A stretch of DNA of 48,593 nt from Acidimicrobiia bacterium (GCA_013002865.1 JABDLU010000207.1:1-48593); one strand, 5' to 3'. Numbered from the stretch's first letter, positions 8,865 to 17,965 are shown. A program made the numbers and translations. The notes: generated from the sequence alone by a model not told the origin.

Positions 8865-10193
8865 ATGGCAATGGATAAGCAAGCCGAATACGTTCTGAGC
8901 ACCGTCGAAGAGCGGGGGATCCGATTTGTGCGGCTCTGGTTCACCGACGTCCTCGGGTTCCTCAAGTCGGTGGCGATAACGCCCGCCGAGTTGGAAGGGG
9001 TACTCGCCGACGGCATGACGTTCGACGGGTCGTCGATCGACGGTTTCTCACGGATCCAGGAAGCCGACATGATCGCCAAGCCCGATCCGACCACTTTCCA
9101 GCTGCTGCCCTTCCGCCCCGACGAGGGCGGGGTGGCGCGCATGTTCTGTGACATCGTCCGGCCATCCGGCGAACCGTTCGAGGGGGATCCCCGCTGGGCC
9201 CTGAAGCGAAACCTGCGCCGCCTCTCCGAGCGCGGGTTCACTTTGGATGTCTCCCCCGAGCTCGAGTTCTATTACTTCGAAGATGCCTCCCCCGCCCGCA
9301 CCGTGCTCGACCGCGGGGGGTACTTCGACCTGACTCCGCTCGACGTCGCTCAGGAGTATCGCCGGCGGTCCATCGTCGCGCTCGAACAGCTCGGCATTCC
9401 GGTCGAGTCATCCCACCACGAGCAGTCGCCCGGCCAGCACGAAATCGACCTGCGGGGCGCCGACGCCCTGACGATGGCCGACCAGCTGATCACGGCCCGC
9501 CTGGCCATCAAGGAGGTGGCCATGGAAAACGGCATGTACGCCACCTTCATGCCCAAGCCGCTCCAGGAGGCGGCCGGGTCGGCGCTTCACCTGCACCTGT
9601 CGCTGTTCGAGGGCGAAACCAACGCCTTTCACGAGCCCGCCGATGGCCTCTCCAAGATCGGCGAAGCCTTCATTGCCGGCCTGCTCACCCACGCTCGCGA
9701 ACTGACCGCAATAACCAACCAGTGGGTCAACTCGTACAAGCGGCTCCACGGCGGGTTTGAAGCTCCCACCTTCGTGACGTGGGCCCACAACAACGAATCG
9801 GCCCTCATCAGGGTGCCGACGATTCAGCCCGAAAAGCCCGAGCGCACCCGCATCGAGCTCCGCTCACCCGACCCGGCAACCAACCCGTACCTGGCCTTCA
9901 CCGCTCTCGTGGCGGCCGGCTTGGCCGGGATCGAACGTGGCTACGAGCTCCCGCCCGAGACCATGGAAAACGTGGCAGTGACCGATGCCGACAGCCGATC
10001 GGCTCCCAATGCCGAGCGCCTGCCGTCCAGCCTGGAAGAAGCCCTCGATGCCCTGGAGCAATCGGATCTGATGAAAGAAGCCCTCGGCGAGCACATCGTC
10101 GAATGGTTCCTGAAGAACAAGCGCGATGAGTGGCGCCGCTATCGCCGCCACGTATCCTTGTTCGAAGTCGAGGAAAACCTTCCGATTCTGTGA
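8865..10193 (+). CDS. glnA: Type I glutamine synthetase (GSI-alpha-like)
   Basis: MTFDGSSIDGF, SPELEFY, QHEIDLRGADALTMADQ, ELRSPDPATNPYLAF; start ATGGCAATGGAT at 8865. Confidence 0.93.
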   Translation: MAMDKQAEYVLSTVEERGIRFVRLWFTDVLGFLKSVAITPAELEGVLADGMTFDGSSIDGFSRIQEADMIAKPDPTTFQLLPFRPDEGGVARMFCDIVRPSGEPFEGDPRWALKRNLRRLSERGFTLDVSPELEFYYFEDASPARTVLDRGGYFDLTPLDVAQEYRRRSIVALEQLGIPVESSHHEQSPGQHEIDLRGADALTMADQLITARLAIKEVAMENGMYATFMPKPLQEAAGSALHLHLSLFEGETNAFHEPADGLSKIGEAFIAGLLTHARELTAITNQWVNSYKRLHGGFEAPTFVTWAHNNESALIRVPTIQPEKPERTRIELRSPDPATNPYLAFTALVAAGLAGIERGYELPPETMENVAVTDADSRSAPNAERLPSSLEEALDALEQSDLMKEALGEHIVEWFLKNKRDEWRRYRRHVSLFEVEENLPIL

Positions 10194-10825
10194 TGATGCT
10201 CGCTCTGATCAGTGCCCGCGCAGAGCTCGTCGAAGCTTTGGCGTCTCTGTCGGCAACCGCCGTCTCGCTGACCGATGCCTCGGAAGTGGCCGACACCCAG
10301 CCCGAAGCCGGCTGGGACGCGCTGGTGATCGATCTGGGACCCGAACCGGACCGGGCGCTCGCCATCATCCGGCGAGTCAAGGATGAGCTGGGCCTGCCGA
10401 TCCTGGCGGTCGTCGATCACGCCACCGAGGTCGCCAACGTCTCAGAAATCGACGACTTCCTCGTGGCACCCCTTCGGGTCGAGGAGTTGCGCGTCCGGCT
10501 GCGCAAACTGGCCCTGCCGGCGGCGGCGATCGAAGATGTCATTCACTTCAAAGACCTCGAGCTGAACCTGGCGACCTACCAGGCAACGGTGGGTGGAGAG
10601 CCGCTCGACCTCACCTTCATGGAGTACGAGCTGCTCCGGTTCTTTGTGACCAACCCAACCCGGGCCTGGAGCCGCGCCCAGATCCTTTCCCAGGTGTGGG
10701 GGTACGACTACTTCGGTGGTTCGCGCACCGTTGACGTGCACGTCCGGCGCCTGCGGGCCAAGCTGGGCGAGGAACGGTCGTCCTGGATCGGGACCGTCCG
10801 GTCCGTCGGCTACCGATTCGGCTGA
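10193..10825 (+). CDS. OmpR-family winged-helix regulator, GlnR-like
   Basis: C-terminal LDLTFMEYELLRFFVTNPTRAWSRAQILSQVWGYDYFGGSRTVDVHVRRLRAKLGEERSSWIGTVRSVGYRFG; degenerate receiver; start overlaps the glnA stop. Confidence 0.87.
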   Translation: MMLALISARAELVEALASLSATAVSLTDASEVADTQPEAGWDALVIDLGPEPDRALAIIRRVKDELGLPILAVVDHATEVANVSEIDDFLVAPLRVEELRVRLRKLALPAAAIEDVIHFKDLELNLATYQATVGGEPLDLTFMEYELLRFFVTNPTRAWSRAQILSQVWGYDYFGGSRTVDVHVRRLRAKLGEERSSWIGTVRSVGYRFG

Positions 10826-10830
10826 GCGGG

Positions 10831-11460
10831 GTGGTGGACCGGCTCAGCGACGTGCTGGCGGCGGCCGCCCGGGGTGAGTTCCCGCCCGTCGACGGAGTCA
10901 TCGAGGTCACCGGGCCGCCGGCCGGCCTCGACCTCGAAGCGGTCGTCGAGTTCACCGGTCACGCCATCGTCGCAACGGCACTTCCCTCCGAGGTCGTGCT
11001 GTCCCGCCAATACGACGCGTTCGGTGGCATCGTGTCGGCCGACGCCCTCCGTTGGCTGGCGGGGCCGTCGGGAGAGGTCGGGTGCCTCGACGTGGTGCTG
11101 GTGACCTCGGGAACCGGCCGGTCGACGTTGCCGCTCCGTGGTGACCTCGACGAGCACCCCCGAGTCATCGCGGCCCGCCGGCGTCGGAACGATGTCATCG
11201 TCTACGGCGACGACACGGGCCTCGTCACGGTGGGGATCGGCCTCGGGAATCGGTGGGAGGTCAGCGTTGAGTTGTTCGACGAGACCGCACGGAGCGGCGG
11301 AGCAGGCCGCCGCCTCATCGGCGAGGCGATCGGCCATGTGCCGGATGGTGAACCGGTGTTCGCGTCTGTGGCGCCTGGCAACGCAGCATCGCTGCGTTCG
11401 TTTCTTGCCACCGGATTCGAGCCGATCGGCGCTGAGGTGATCATCCACCCCGGCCGCTGA
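10831..11460 (+). CDS. GNAT-family N-acetyltransferase
   Basis: RSGGAGRRLIGEAI...PVFASVAPGNAASLRSFLATGFEPIG. Confidence 0.78.
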   Translation: MVDRLSDVLAAAARGEFPPVDGVIEVTGPPAGLDLEAVVEFTGHAIVATALPSEVVLSRQYDAFGGIVSADALRWLAGPSGEVGCLDVVLVTSGTGRSTLPLRGDLDEHPRVIAARRRRNDVIVYGDDTGLVTVGIGLGNRWEVSVELFDETARSGGAGRRLIGEAIGHVPDGEPVFASVAPGNAASLRSFLATGFEPIGAEVIIHPGR

Positions 11461-11528
11461 AACAGATCCCTCAAGTTCGCCTCCAGAATGCCGATACGCG
11501 GGATCTGGCCGCCCAGACTGGAGCACTC

Positions 11529-11774
11529 ATGGTGATTCGGACCTTCATCGTCAACACGATGCCCAGCCGCTCAGCTGAGGACACGGTGACTCAGGAGGGC
11601 GGCGTTCTTCGCGCCCGGGGCACCGCACCGGAGGCGCCGATGCCGGCGCCGCAATGGAACCCCTTCCAGGAGCTCGAATCCGAAGAGCGGGTCCACGTTC
11701 GTGTCCGGGCCGAATTCCACGGCCTCGACGACGAGACCATCCCCACCGGCATGGAAGGCAGCTACTTTCATTAG
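11529..11774 (+). CDS. Hypothetical small protein
   Basis: 81 aa ORF from ATG 11529; no recognised domain. Confidence 0.35.
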   Translation: MVIRTFIVNTMPSRSAEDTVTQEGGVLRARGTAPEAPMPAPQWNPFQELESEERVHVRVRAEFHGLDDETIPTGMEGSYFH

Positions 11775-11782
11775 GGCACTTA

Positions 11783-11864
11783 CCTCCCCCGCGAGCGCAG
11801 CGAGTGGGGGAGGCAAGGAGGGGGGTGGGCAACCCTGCGGGTTGCTTGGCGCGTTCCTGTGCTC
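11783..11864 (-). repeat. Palindromic repeat element R1, copy 2
   Basis: cctcccccgcgagcgcagcgagtgggggaggcaaggaggggggtgggcaaccctgcgggttgcttggcgcgttcctgtgctc. Confidence 0.85.
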
Positions 11865-11889
11865 CATTTCGACGGCCAGAGAGTGTCTA

Positions 11890-11917
11890 GCGACCAGTGA
11901 CTACCGACTAACGACTC
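11890..11917. repeat. 7-bp-period degenerate array (gtgacta type), 4 units
   Basis: gcgacca-gtgacta-ccgacta-acgactc directly downstream of the RidA gene. Confidence 0.7.
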
Positions 11918-12282
11918 GCTATGACTTCTATCTCAACGGCGACGCCGCGTGGGAGGGCGGCGACTTCGACCGCTGAGCGGGCCGGGGGGTCGGCGTCGAA
12001 GAACTCGCCGTACACCTCGTTGACCGCGGCGAAGTCGCCCATGTCGGCCAGGAACAGCGTTGCCTTGACGACGTGGTCGAAGGTAAGCCCAACATCGGCG
12101 AGCAGGCCGCCGATCTGCTCCATCACCTGACGGGCTTGCTCGGTCGTCGACCCGGCCGGGCGACCATCACCATCGAGGGCAATCTGCCCCGAAAAGAACA
12201 CCAACCCGTTGGCCTCCACCGCCACCGAATACGGCCCCAACGCCGCCGGCGCCGACGGCGTCGGAAGGATCTCTTTGCTCAT
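11908..12282 (-). CDS. RidA family (reactive intermediate/imine deaminase)
   Basis: LGPYSVAVEANGLVFFSGQIALDGDG...TEQARQVMEQIGGLLADVGL; ATG at 12282 preceded by CCTCCTCCC-side SD. Confidence 0.9.
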   Translation of the reverse strand: MSKEILPTPSAPAALGPYSVAVEANGLVFFSGQIALDGDGRPAGSTTEQARQVMEQIGGLLADVGLTFDHVVKATLFLADMGDFAAVNEVYGEFFDADPPARSAVEVAALPRGVAVEIEVIASR

Positions 12283-12301
12283 GGGAGGAGGGTAACGGCC
12301 G

Positions 12302-12386
12302 GGCACCGGGCATCAGGCACCGGGCATCAGGCATCAGGCATCAGGCATCAGGCAGAGTTGCACGTTGCAAGTTCCAGGTTGCAAGC
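12302..12386. repeat. 7-bp tandem array (ggcatca type) running into gttgcaa-type units
   Basis: ggcaccg-ggcatca-ggcaccg-ggcatca x4-ggcagag, then gttgcac/gttgcaa/gttccag/gttgcaa. Confidence 0.9.
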
Positions 12387-12410
12387 CAGAGGGGGGCTGG
12401 GCTGTGCGAG

Positions 12411-12451
12411 TGGAGTTGCGGAGCAACTCCCAAGGAACCCGAAGGGTTCCC
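12411..12451 (-). repeat. Double-hairpin repeat element R2, copy 3 (inverted)
   Basis: tGGAGTTGCGGAGCAACTCCCAAGGAACCCGAAGGGTTCCC. Confidence 0.85.
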
Positions 12452-12485
12452 GCCATCGGCCAGAGGGTCCGTTTGTTGGTTAGCC

Positions 12486-12575
12486 GGCGACTGGCGACCG
12501 GCTATCGGCTGTCGGTCAGAGGGTCCGCTGGGGTTTGGCCGTTGACCGGCGACCGGTGACCGGCGACCGGCGACC
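12486..12575. repeat. Paired 7-bp arrays flanking a GGTCAGAGGGTCCG...GGCC spacer
   Basis: ggcgact-ggcgacc-ggctatc-ggctgtc; spacer; gttgacc-ggcgacc-ggtgacc-ggcgacc-ggcgacc, ending at the erpA stop. Confidence 0.88.
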
Positions 12576-12895
12576 TAAGAGAAGCTGCTGCCGCAGCCGC
12601 AGGTCCTGGTGACGTTGGGGTTGTTGATCGCAAAGCCGGCGCCTTGCAGCCCATCCCGGTAGTCGACTTCGGCGCCTTCCAGGTGGGGCGCACTGGCGGA
12701 GTCGACGACCACGCGGACGCCGTCGAACTCAGCAACGGCATCGGAGGTGCCTACCTCGCCGTCGAAGAACATCTCGTACGAAAACCCCGAGCAGCCACCG
12801 GGCTTGACGGCAACCCGCAGCGCGAGCGACGTGTCGCCTTCCTCCTCGAGCAATGACTTGACCTTGGCGGCGGCGGGCGATGTGAGTGTCAGCAT
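12575..12895 (-). CDS. erpA: A-type Fe-S carrier / iron-sulfur insertion protein (ErpA/HesB)
   Basis: LRVAVKPGGCSGFSYEMFFDG...GAGFAINNPNVTRTCGCGSSFS with three conserved Cys. Confidence 0.88.
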   Translation of the reverse strand: MLTLTSPAAAKVKSLLEEEGDTSLALRVAVKPGGCSGFSYEMFFDGEVGTSDAVAEFDGVRVVVDSASAPHLEGAEVDYRDGLQGAGFAINNPNVTRTCGCGSSFS

Positions 12896-12924
12896 GGTGG
12901 CGGTCTCCTGTCCGGTTGAAAGAG

Positions 12925-12930
12925 ATTATA
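12925..12930 (-). promoter_or_regulatory. Candidate -10 element (TATAAT) for erpA
   Basis: Consensus TATAAT on the minus strand about 30 nt upstream of erpA; no clear -35. Confidence 0.35.
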
Positions 12931-12992
12931 CGCCAGGAACAAAAACAGCCGTATAGATAGTTGGGGAACGACGAATACCCTCTGAACAGATC

Positions 12993-14129
12993 ATGAGTAC
13001 CACGACCGACATCGAACAGGCCCTGCGCGGCGTCGTCGACCCCGAACTGGGGGGCGACATCGTCGAGTTGGGCATGGTCAAGGGCATCGAACTGACCAAT
13101 GGCATCGCCACCATCCGGGTGGCGTTGACGATCGCCGCCTGCCCGATGCGCAGCCAGATCGACGGTGATGTCCGGCGCAAAGTGGCCGCGCTCCCCGGCG
13201 TCGACGATGTGGTCGTCGAGATGGGCGAGATGACGGCCGACGAGCGCTCCGCAGTCATGTCGAAGGCCCGCTTCCGGGCTCGTGAGAACGCTGAGCCAAC
13301 GATGATCGATCCCGTCACCCGGGTCGTGGCCGTCAGCAGCGGCAAGGGCGGGGTTGGCAAGTCGTCGGTCAGCGTGAACCTCGCCCTGGGGCTGACTGCA
13401 CAGGGCTTCACGGTCGGCCTGCTCGACGCCGACATCTGGGGCTTCTCCATCCCCCGCATGCTCGGCGTCGGTGAGAAGCGTCTCGGCGCCAACACCGACG
13501 GCAAGATCGTTCCGCTCGAAGCCCAGGGACTCAAACTGGTCTCAACCGGGCTGCTGGTCGATGACGAAGACAAGGCGCTCATGTGGCGCGGGTTGATGCT
13601 GTCCAAGGCGCTCGAGCAGTTCTTGACCGACGTGGCGTGGGGCCACATCGACTACCTGGTCGTGGACATGCCACCCGGAACCGGAGACATCCAGATGGCG
13701 CTAGCCCGTCTGCTCCCCCAGGCCGAGATGGTGGTGGTGACCACCCCCCAGAAAACCGCCCAGAAGGTGGCCGCCCGGGTTGCCGATATGGCCCGCCGCA
13801 GCTTCATGCCCGTCATCGGGGTGATCGAGAACATGGCCGGCTTCACGACGCCGTCCGGCGAGCACTTCAAGCTGTTCGGTGAAGGCGGCGGCCAGGAACT
13901 GGCCGACGAGTTGGGTGTTCCCCTCATCGCCAGCATCCCGCTCGATCCGTACGTGGTCGAAGGAGGTGACGCCGGGGCCCCCGTCGCCACAACCCATCCC
14001 GAGTCACCCGCCGGAATGGCGGTGCTGGCCGGCGCCCGCCGCCTCACCGAGCTGCTTCCCCCGGCCGAAGACGAGACCTGCACGGCCCGCATCGACCGGC
14101 TGCTCGACGCCCTGCCCGCCACCAAATAG
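12993..14129 (+). CDS. mrp: Mrp/NBP35-type ATPase with N-terminal DUF59 (MIP18-like) domain
   Basis: VVDPELGGDIVELGMVKGIE; AVSSGKGGVGKSSVSVNLALGL; VVDMPPGTGDIQM. Confidence 0.92.
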   Translation: MSTTTDIEQALRGVVDPELGGDIVELGMVKGIELTNGIATIRVALTIAACPMRSQIDGDVRRKVAALPGVDDVVVEMGEMTADERSAVMSKARFRARENAEPTMIDPVTRVVAVSSGKGGVGKSSVSVNLALGLTAQGFTVGLLDADIWGFSIPRMLGVGEKRLGANTDGKIVPLEAQGLKLVSTGLLVDDEDKALMWRGLMLSKALEQFLTDVAWGHIDYLVVDMPPGTGDIQMALARLLPQAEMVVVTTPQKTAQKVAARVADMARRSFMPVIGVIENMAGFTTPSGEHFKLFGEGGGQELADELGVPLIASIPLDPYVVEGGDAGAPVATTHPESPAGMAVLAGARRLTELLPPAEDETCTARIDRLLDALPATK

Positions 14130-14131
14130 CG

Positions 14132-14344
14132 TCACTCGTTCAAGCGGCGCTCGAGCTCCCGGATCCGCCACTCCCAGTCGTATCGGATGAGAATCCCGCT
14201 TGCGTACAGGTCACCACGGACGCGATAGCCGTCGGCGATGAGGTCTCGCCACACAATTCCCCGTTCGTCGGCTTGGCCGGCCAGGGCATCGAACCGGGCA
14301 TTCGGTTCGCTCCGGCCGCCGATCTCGAATCCAAAGAGCCGCAT
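14132..14344 (-). CDS. Hypothetical protein
   Basis: MRLFGFEIGGRSEPNARFDALAG...ELERRLNE; about 70 aa. Confidence 0.5.
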   Translation of the reverse strand: MRLFGFEIGGRSEPNARFDALAGQADERGIVWRDLIADGYRVRGDLYASGILIRYDWEWRIRELERRLNE

Positions 14345-14424
14345 GCCGCCAGTATGCACCGGCCCTCCAGTGACTACCACCATCCGTGACGCTGTAGCCT
14401 CACCCTCGGCGACGGGAGGCGGAC

Positions 14425-15867
14425 ATGCGCAGGCTGGCAGTGCTCGCGATGGCGGTGGCGTTCATGGCGATTCCGGCGCGGGCGACTGCCGACACCGACC
14501 TGGTGGCGCTGGTCGACCCGTTGACCGGCCGCTGGGAGCTTGGTCCCGACGAGAGCTTCTTCTTCGGCGTGCCGGGAGATGTGCCGTTTCTCGGCGATTG
14601 GGATGGAGACGGGATCGACACCCCGGGCCTGTATCGACCGTCGGATGGGTTCGCCTATGTGATCAATCGGCGCGAGACCGGGCCGGCCGATGCCAGCTGG
14701 TTCATGGGAATCCCCGGCGATGTGCCCATCGTCGGCGACTGGGACGGCGACGGCATCGACACCTTCAGCGTCTACCGGCCGACCGAAGGCAAGGTTTACA
14801 TCAGCAACCTGAACGAAACGGGTCCGGCCCGGTTCGACTACTACTTCGGCGTCCCCGGCGACAAGCCGTTCGCCATCGACTTCGACGCGGACGGGACCAG
14901 CGAGGTCGCACTGCACCGCGAGTCAACCGGGCTGGTGTACATGACCGACGGACCGGACGGCGGCGCGGTGGCACCCACCGACCTCGAGTTCTTCTGGGGC
15001 ATCGCCGACGACGCCGTGTTCGCGGGAGATTGGGATGGCTCGGGGGAGCAGACGCCCGGGCTGATTCGCCCCGACCGGGCCCGGGCCTTTCTGCGGCTCG
15101 AGAACACCGAGGGCTTCGCCGATCGCGCCTGGCCGATCAATCACCCCGGCTGGTTGCCCGTTGTCGGAAACGTGGCCGGGGCACCGTTCCGGTTCGATGT
15201 GGAGATGACGGGGTCCGAGGTGGTCCCCGGGCCGGGCCAGGCGGCCGCCGGAACGGCCATGCTCTCGGTCTCGGTCGGAGGCGAGATCTGCTTCAGCCTG
15301 GAAGCTCCGGCTGTTGCTGGAGTGGCGAGCATCGCCGTCTATGAGGGCGCCCCCGGCGAGGTCGGCTCGCTCACCGCCAACCTGCCCGTTTCGGGCTCGT
15401 TCGGATGCGCCACGGCCTCTCCGACCGCCGCCCTCGCTCTGGTCGACCGGCCCGAAGACCACTACCTGCAGGTCACCAGCGCCCAACACCCGGCAGGCGC
15501 CATTCGAGGCCAGGTGGCCGAGCACCGCGGCTGGGATCTGGCCCTGGTTGGAGCCAACGTGACCGGGCTGGGTGATGCCGACGGCTACGCAACGCTCCGG
15601 CTGGACGTGTCGACCTCCGGCGAGATCTGTTTCGACAACCTGCAAACCCAGCGCATCGGCACAGTCGAATCGGTCGGCGTCTACCGGGCGCCGGCTGGAG
15701 AGGATGGGCCGTCGGTGGCCGTGCTGTCGGCCGCCGCGGGCTGCACGATCGTTACCCCGACGACTGCGTCGATGCTGCTGGCGCTGCCTGCCGAACACTA
15801 TGTGCAGGCGACCACCGGCCAGTATCCGGACGGCGCGGTTCGGGCCCAGCTCACGTCCCGGTCGTAG
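14425..15867 (+). CDS. Secreted VCBS-like repeat protein with two CHRD-like domains
   Basis: Signal peptide; repeats FFGVPGDVPFLGDWDGDGIDTPGLYRP / FMGIPGDVPIVGDWDGDGIDTFSVYRP; two C-terminal modules with HPAGAIRGQ / YPDGAVRAQ. Confidence 0.8.
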   Translation: MRRLAVLAMAVAFMAIPARATADTDLVALVDPLTGRWELGPDESFFFGVPGDVPFLGDWDGDGIDTPGLYRPSDGFAYVINRRETGPADASWFMGIPGDVPIVGDWDGDGIDTFSVYRPTEGKVYISNLNETGPARFDYYFGVPGDKPFAIDFDADGTSEVALHRESTGLVYMTDGPDGGAVAPTDLEFFWGIADDAVFAGDWDGSGEQTPGLIRPDRARAFLRLENTEGFADRAWPINHPGWLPVVGNVAGAPFRFDVEMTGSEVVPGPGQAAAGTAMLSVSVGGEICFSLEAPAVAGVASIAVYEGAPGEVGSLTANLPVSGSFGCATASPTAALALVDRPEDHYLQVTSAQHPAGAIRGQVAEHRGWDLALVGANVTGLGDADGYATLRLDVSTSGEICFDNLQTQRIGTVESVGVYRAPAGEDGPSVAVLSAAAGCTIVTPTTASMLLALPAEHYVQATTGQYPDGAVRAQLTSRS

Positions 15868-17935
15868 CCTCGCCCGGCGACAGCGCCGTAACTTCCCGGC
15901 GAAACGGTGGCCCGTCCCGGTCGACCTCTTCGTTCAAGTCCGCCGCGAAGCGGTGCCCATCCCACACCGCCGCCGCGATGGTCCCCGGCGCCGAGCAATC
16001 CCCGATGGCGGTCACCGATGCGAGGCCCGCACCAGCCCACTCGTCGCGGCGTTCTCGCAGGTCGGTCACCAGCTGATCGTCCGGCATGCGAGCCGTGACG
16101 GTGACGAGGGCGTCGGCGGGAATGGTGCGTTCCGTCCCGGTAAAGGTGTCGGCCACCGTCACGCCACCGGCTGCCGTGGCCGTGAGCACCGTTGAGAGCT
16201 CGATGTCGACTCCGGCTTCCACCAGCCGCTTGTGAATACGGGCTTGTTCGAGGGTGTTGACGGTCCACTGGGAAACCGCGGGGGCCGGCGTCACCAGCAC
16301 GACCTCGCAGCCCTCGCCGGCGAGCAACTCGGCGAGTACGCCGCCCATGTAGTAGTGATCGTCGTCGAACAGCACGATGCGAGATCCATCGGGCCGGGCC
16401 CCGCTCATCAGATCGTCCGGGGTCAAGACCGGCAGGTCGGGGTGCATCGAGAGTGGATGGGTGTGCCACCGGCCGACCCCGTCGGCCCGCCACTGTGATC
16501 CAGTGGCGACGGCGATGTGGGTGAAGTCGTATGTGAGGGCCTCGTCGGCGGTCATCGGGCTCTCGAAATAGTGCTCCACCGTATCGAGCATCGCGAGCTG
16601 GCCAACCCGGTAGTCGACCACCCGAATCCACGCCGCCAGCCCGGGCAGTCGGGCCTCCCGAGCCACCCGCCCGCCCAGCCGGCGGGTCTGTTCCACCAGC
16701 ACGACCGGATAGCCCCGCTTGCCGAGCGCCTGGGCGGCTTCCAGGCCGGCCGGGCCCCCGCCGACGATCAGCACCCGGTCATCGGAGCGCCGGGGCCGCA
16801 TCCGCTCCGGATGCCAGCCGCGCCGCCATTCCTCGCCCATCGACGGGTTTTGCGTGCAGCGGATGGGCGACATCGTCCAGTCCCCCGAAACGCAGATGTT
16901 GCAGCCGATGCACTCCCGGATCTCGTCAATCCGGCCCTCTTCGATCTTGCGGGGCAGGAACGGATCGGCGATCGACGGGCGGGCCGCCCCGATGAGATCG
17001 AGGACGCCCTGTCGGACCATGCGAACCATCGTGTCCGGTGACGTGAAGCGGCCCACCCCGACTACCGGCTTGGACGTCAGCTGTTTGAGTCCCCGCACCC
17101 ACGCTTCCTGGTGGGCCTCGGGACTGAAGCGGGAGGTCATCGAGTCGTCGGCCCAGCTGCCCGGAACGAAATCCCACAGATCGGGCAGCTCGCCGAGCGT
17201 TCCGATGACCTCTTCGATCTCCGGCCGGGAGATCCCGGCGTCGCCGATGAGCTCATCGACGGTGATGCGGCAAGCCACGGCGGCGGCACCGGATGCCTCC
17301 TCCCGGGTGTCCTCCAGGATCTCGCGCAGCAGCCGCATCCGGTTCTCGAGCGAACCGCCGTAGGCGTCGGTTCGCTGGTTGTAGCGCAGCGACAGGAAGT
17401 GGTGGAGGCCCCCCAGGTTGTGACCGGCGTAGACGTACACGATGTCGAAGCCGGCCTGGATGGCCCGGCGAACGGCGGCTCGATGCCAGCGCCGCAGGTC
17501 GGCGATGTCCCCGATAGTCATGGCCCGGGCCTGAACCGGGTCGTAGCCGGCCACCGGAAGATGGCCGGGGCCGAGCGGTGTCAGGCGGGTGTAGGGGTTG
17601 GAGACATGCATGCCGTTGTGGGCCAGCTCGATGCCCGCCAGCGCGCCGTGGTCATGGATGCGATCGGCGGATCGGGCCAGCGCCGGGATGTCGGCGTCTT
17701 CCCACAGCCGCCCCTCGATATAGGGCGTGAAATCCGAAGACGGGTGGATCTCGGTCTCTTCGGTACACACCACCGCCCAGCCGCCCTCGGCTTTGACGCC
17801 GCGCATCTCGGCGACGGCGCTGGGATCCCGGTACCCCATGCCGTTGCAGTGCGGGACCTGAAAGAAGCGGTTGCGGGCGACGACCGGCCCGATCGGCACG
17901 GGCTCGAACAGGATGTCATACCGCGGGTCGCGCAC
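15851..17935 (-). CDS. TMADH/DMADH-like FMN/4Fe-4S amine dehydrogenase (NADH:flavin oxidoreductase family)
   Basis: FEPVPIGPVVARNRFFQVPHCNGMG, FDIVYVYAGHN, GAARPSIADPFLPRKIEEGRIDEIRECIGCNICVSGDW...RCTQNPSMGEEWRRGWHPE, VLIVGGGPAGLEAA. Confidence 0.85.
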   Translation of the reverse strand: MRDPRYDILFEPVPIGPVVARNRFFQVPHCNGMGYRDPSAVAEMRGVKAEGGWAVVCTEETEIHPSSDFTPYIEGRLWEDADIPALARSADRIHDHGALAGIELAHNGMHVSNPYTRLTPLGPGHLPVAGYDPVQARAMTIGDIADLRRWHRAAVRRAIQAGFDIVYVYAGHNLGGLHHFLSLRYNQRTDAYGGSLENRMRLLREILEDTREEASGAAAVACRITVDELIGDAGISRPEIEEVIGTLGELPDLWDFVPGSWADDSMTSRFSPEAHQEAWVRGLKQLTSKPVVGVGRFTSPDTMVRMVRQGVLDLIGAARPSIADPFLPRKIEEGRIDEIRECIGCNICVSGDWTMSPIRCTQNPSMGEEWRRGWHPERMRPRRSDDRVLIVGGGPAGLEAAQALGKRGYPVVLVEQTRRLGGRVAREARLPGLAAWIRVVDYRVGQLAMLDTVEHYFESPMTADEALTYDFTHIAVATGSQWRADGVGRWHTHPLSMHPDLPVLTPDDLMSGARPDGSRIVLFDDDHYYMGGVLAELLAGEGCEVVLVTPAPAVSQWTVNTLEQARIHKRLVEAGVDIELSTVLTATAAGGVTVADTFTGTERTIPADALVTVTARMPDDQLVTDLRERRDEWAGAGLASVTAIGDCSAPGTIAAAVWDGHRFAADLNEEVDRDGPPFRREVTALSPGEATTGT

Positions 17936-17965
17936 GGGCGGAACCTACCACCCCGCCCGGGCCGG

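Noticed and set aside
12302-12357. CRISPR or coding microsatellite interpretation of heptamer arrays
   Set aside because: Seven-bp units without spacers, in intergenic DNA, each reading frame giving only repetitive spurious peptides.
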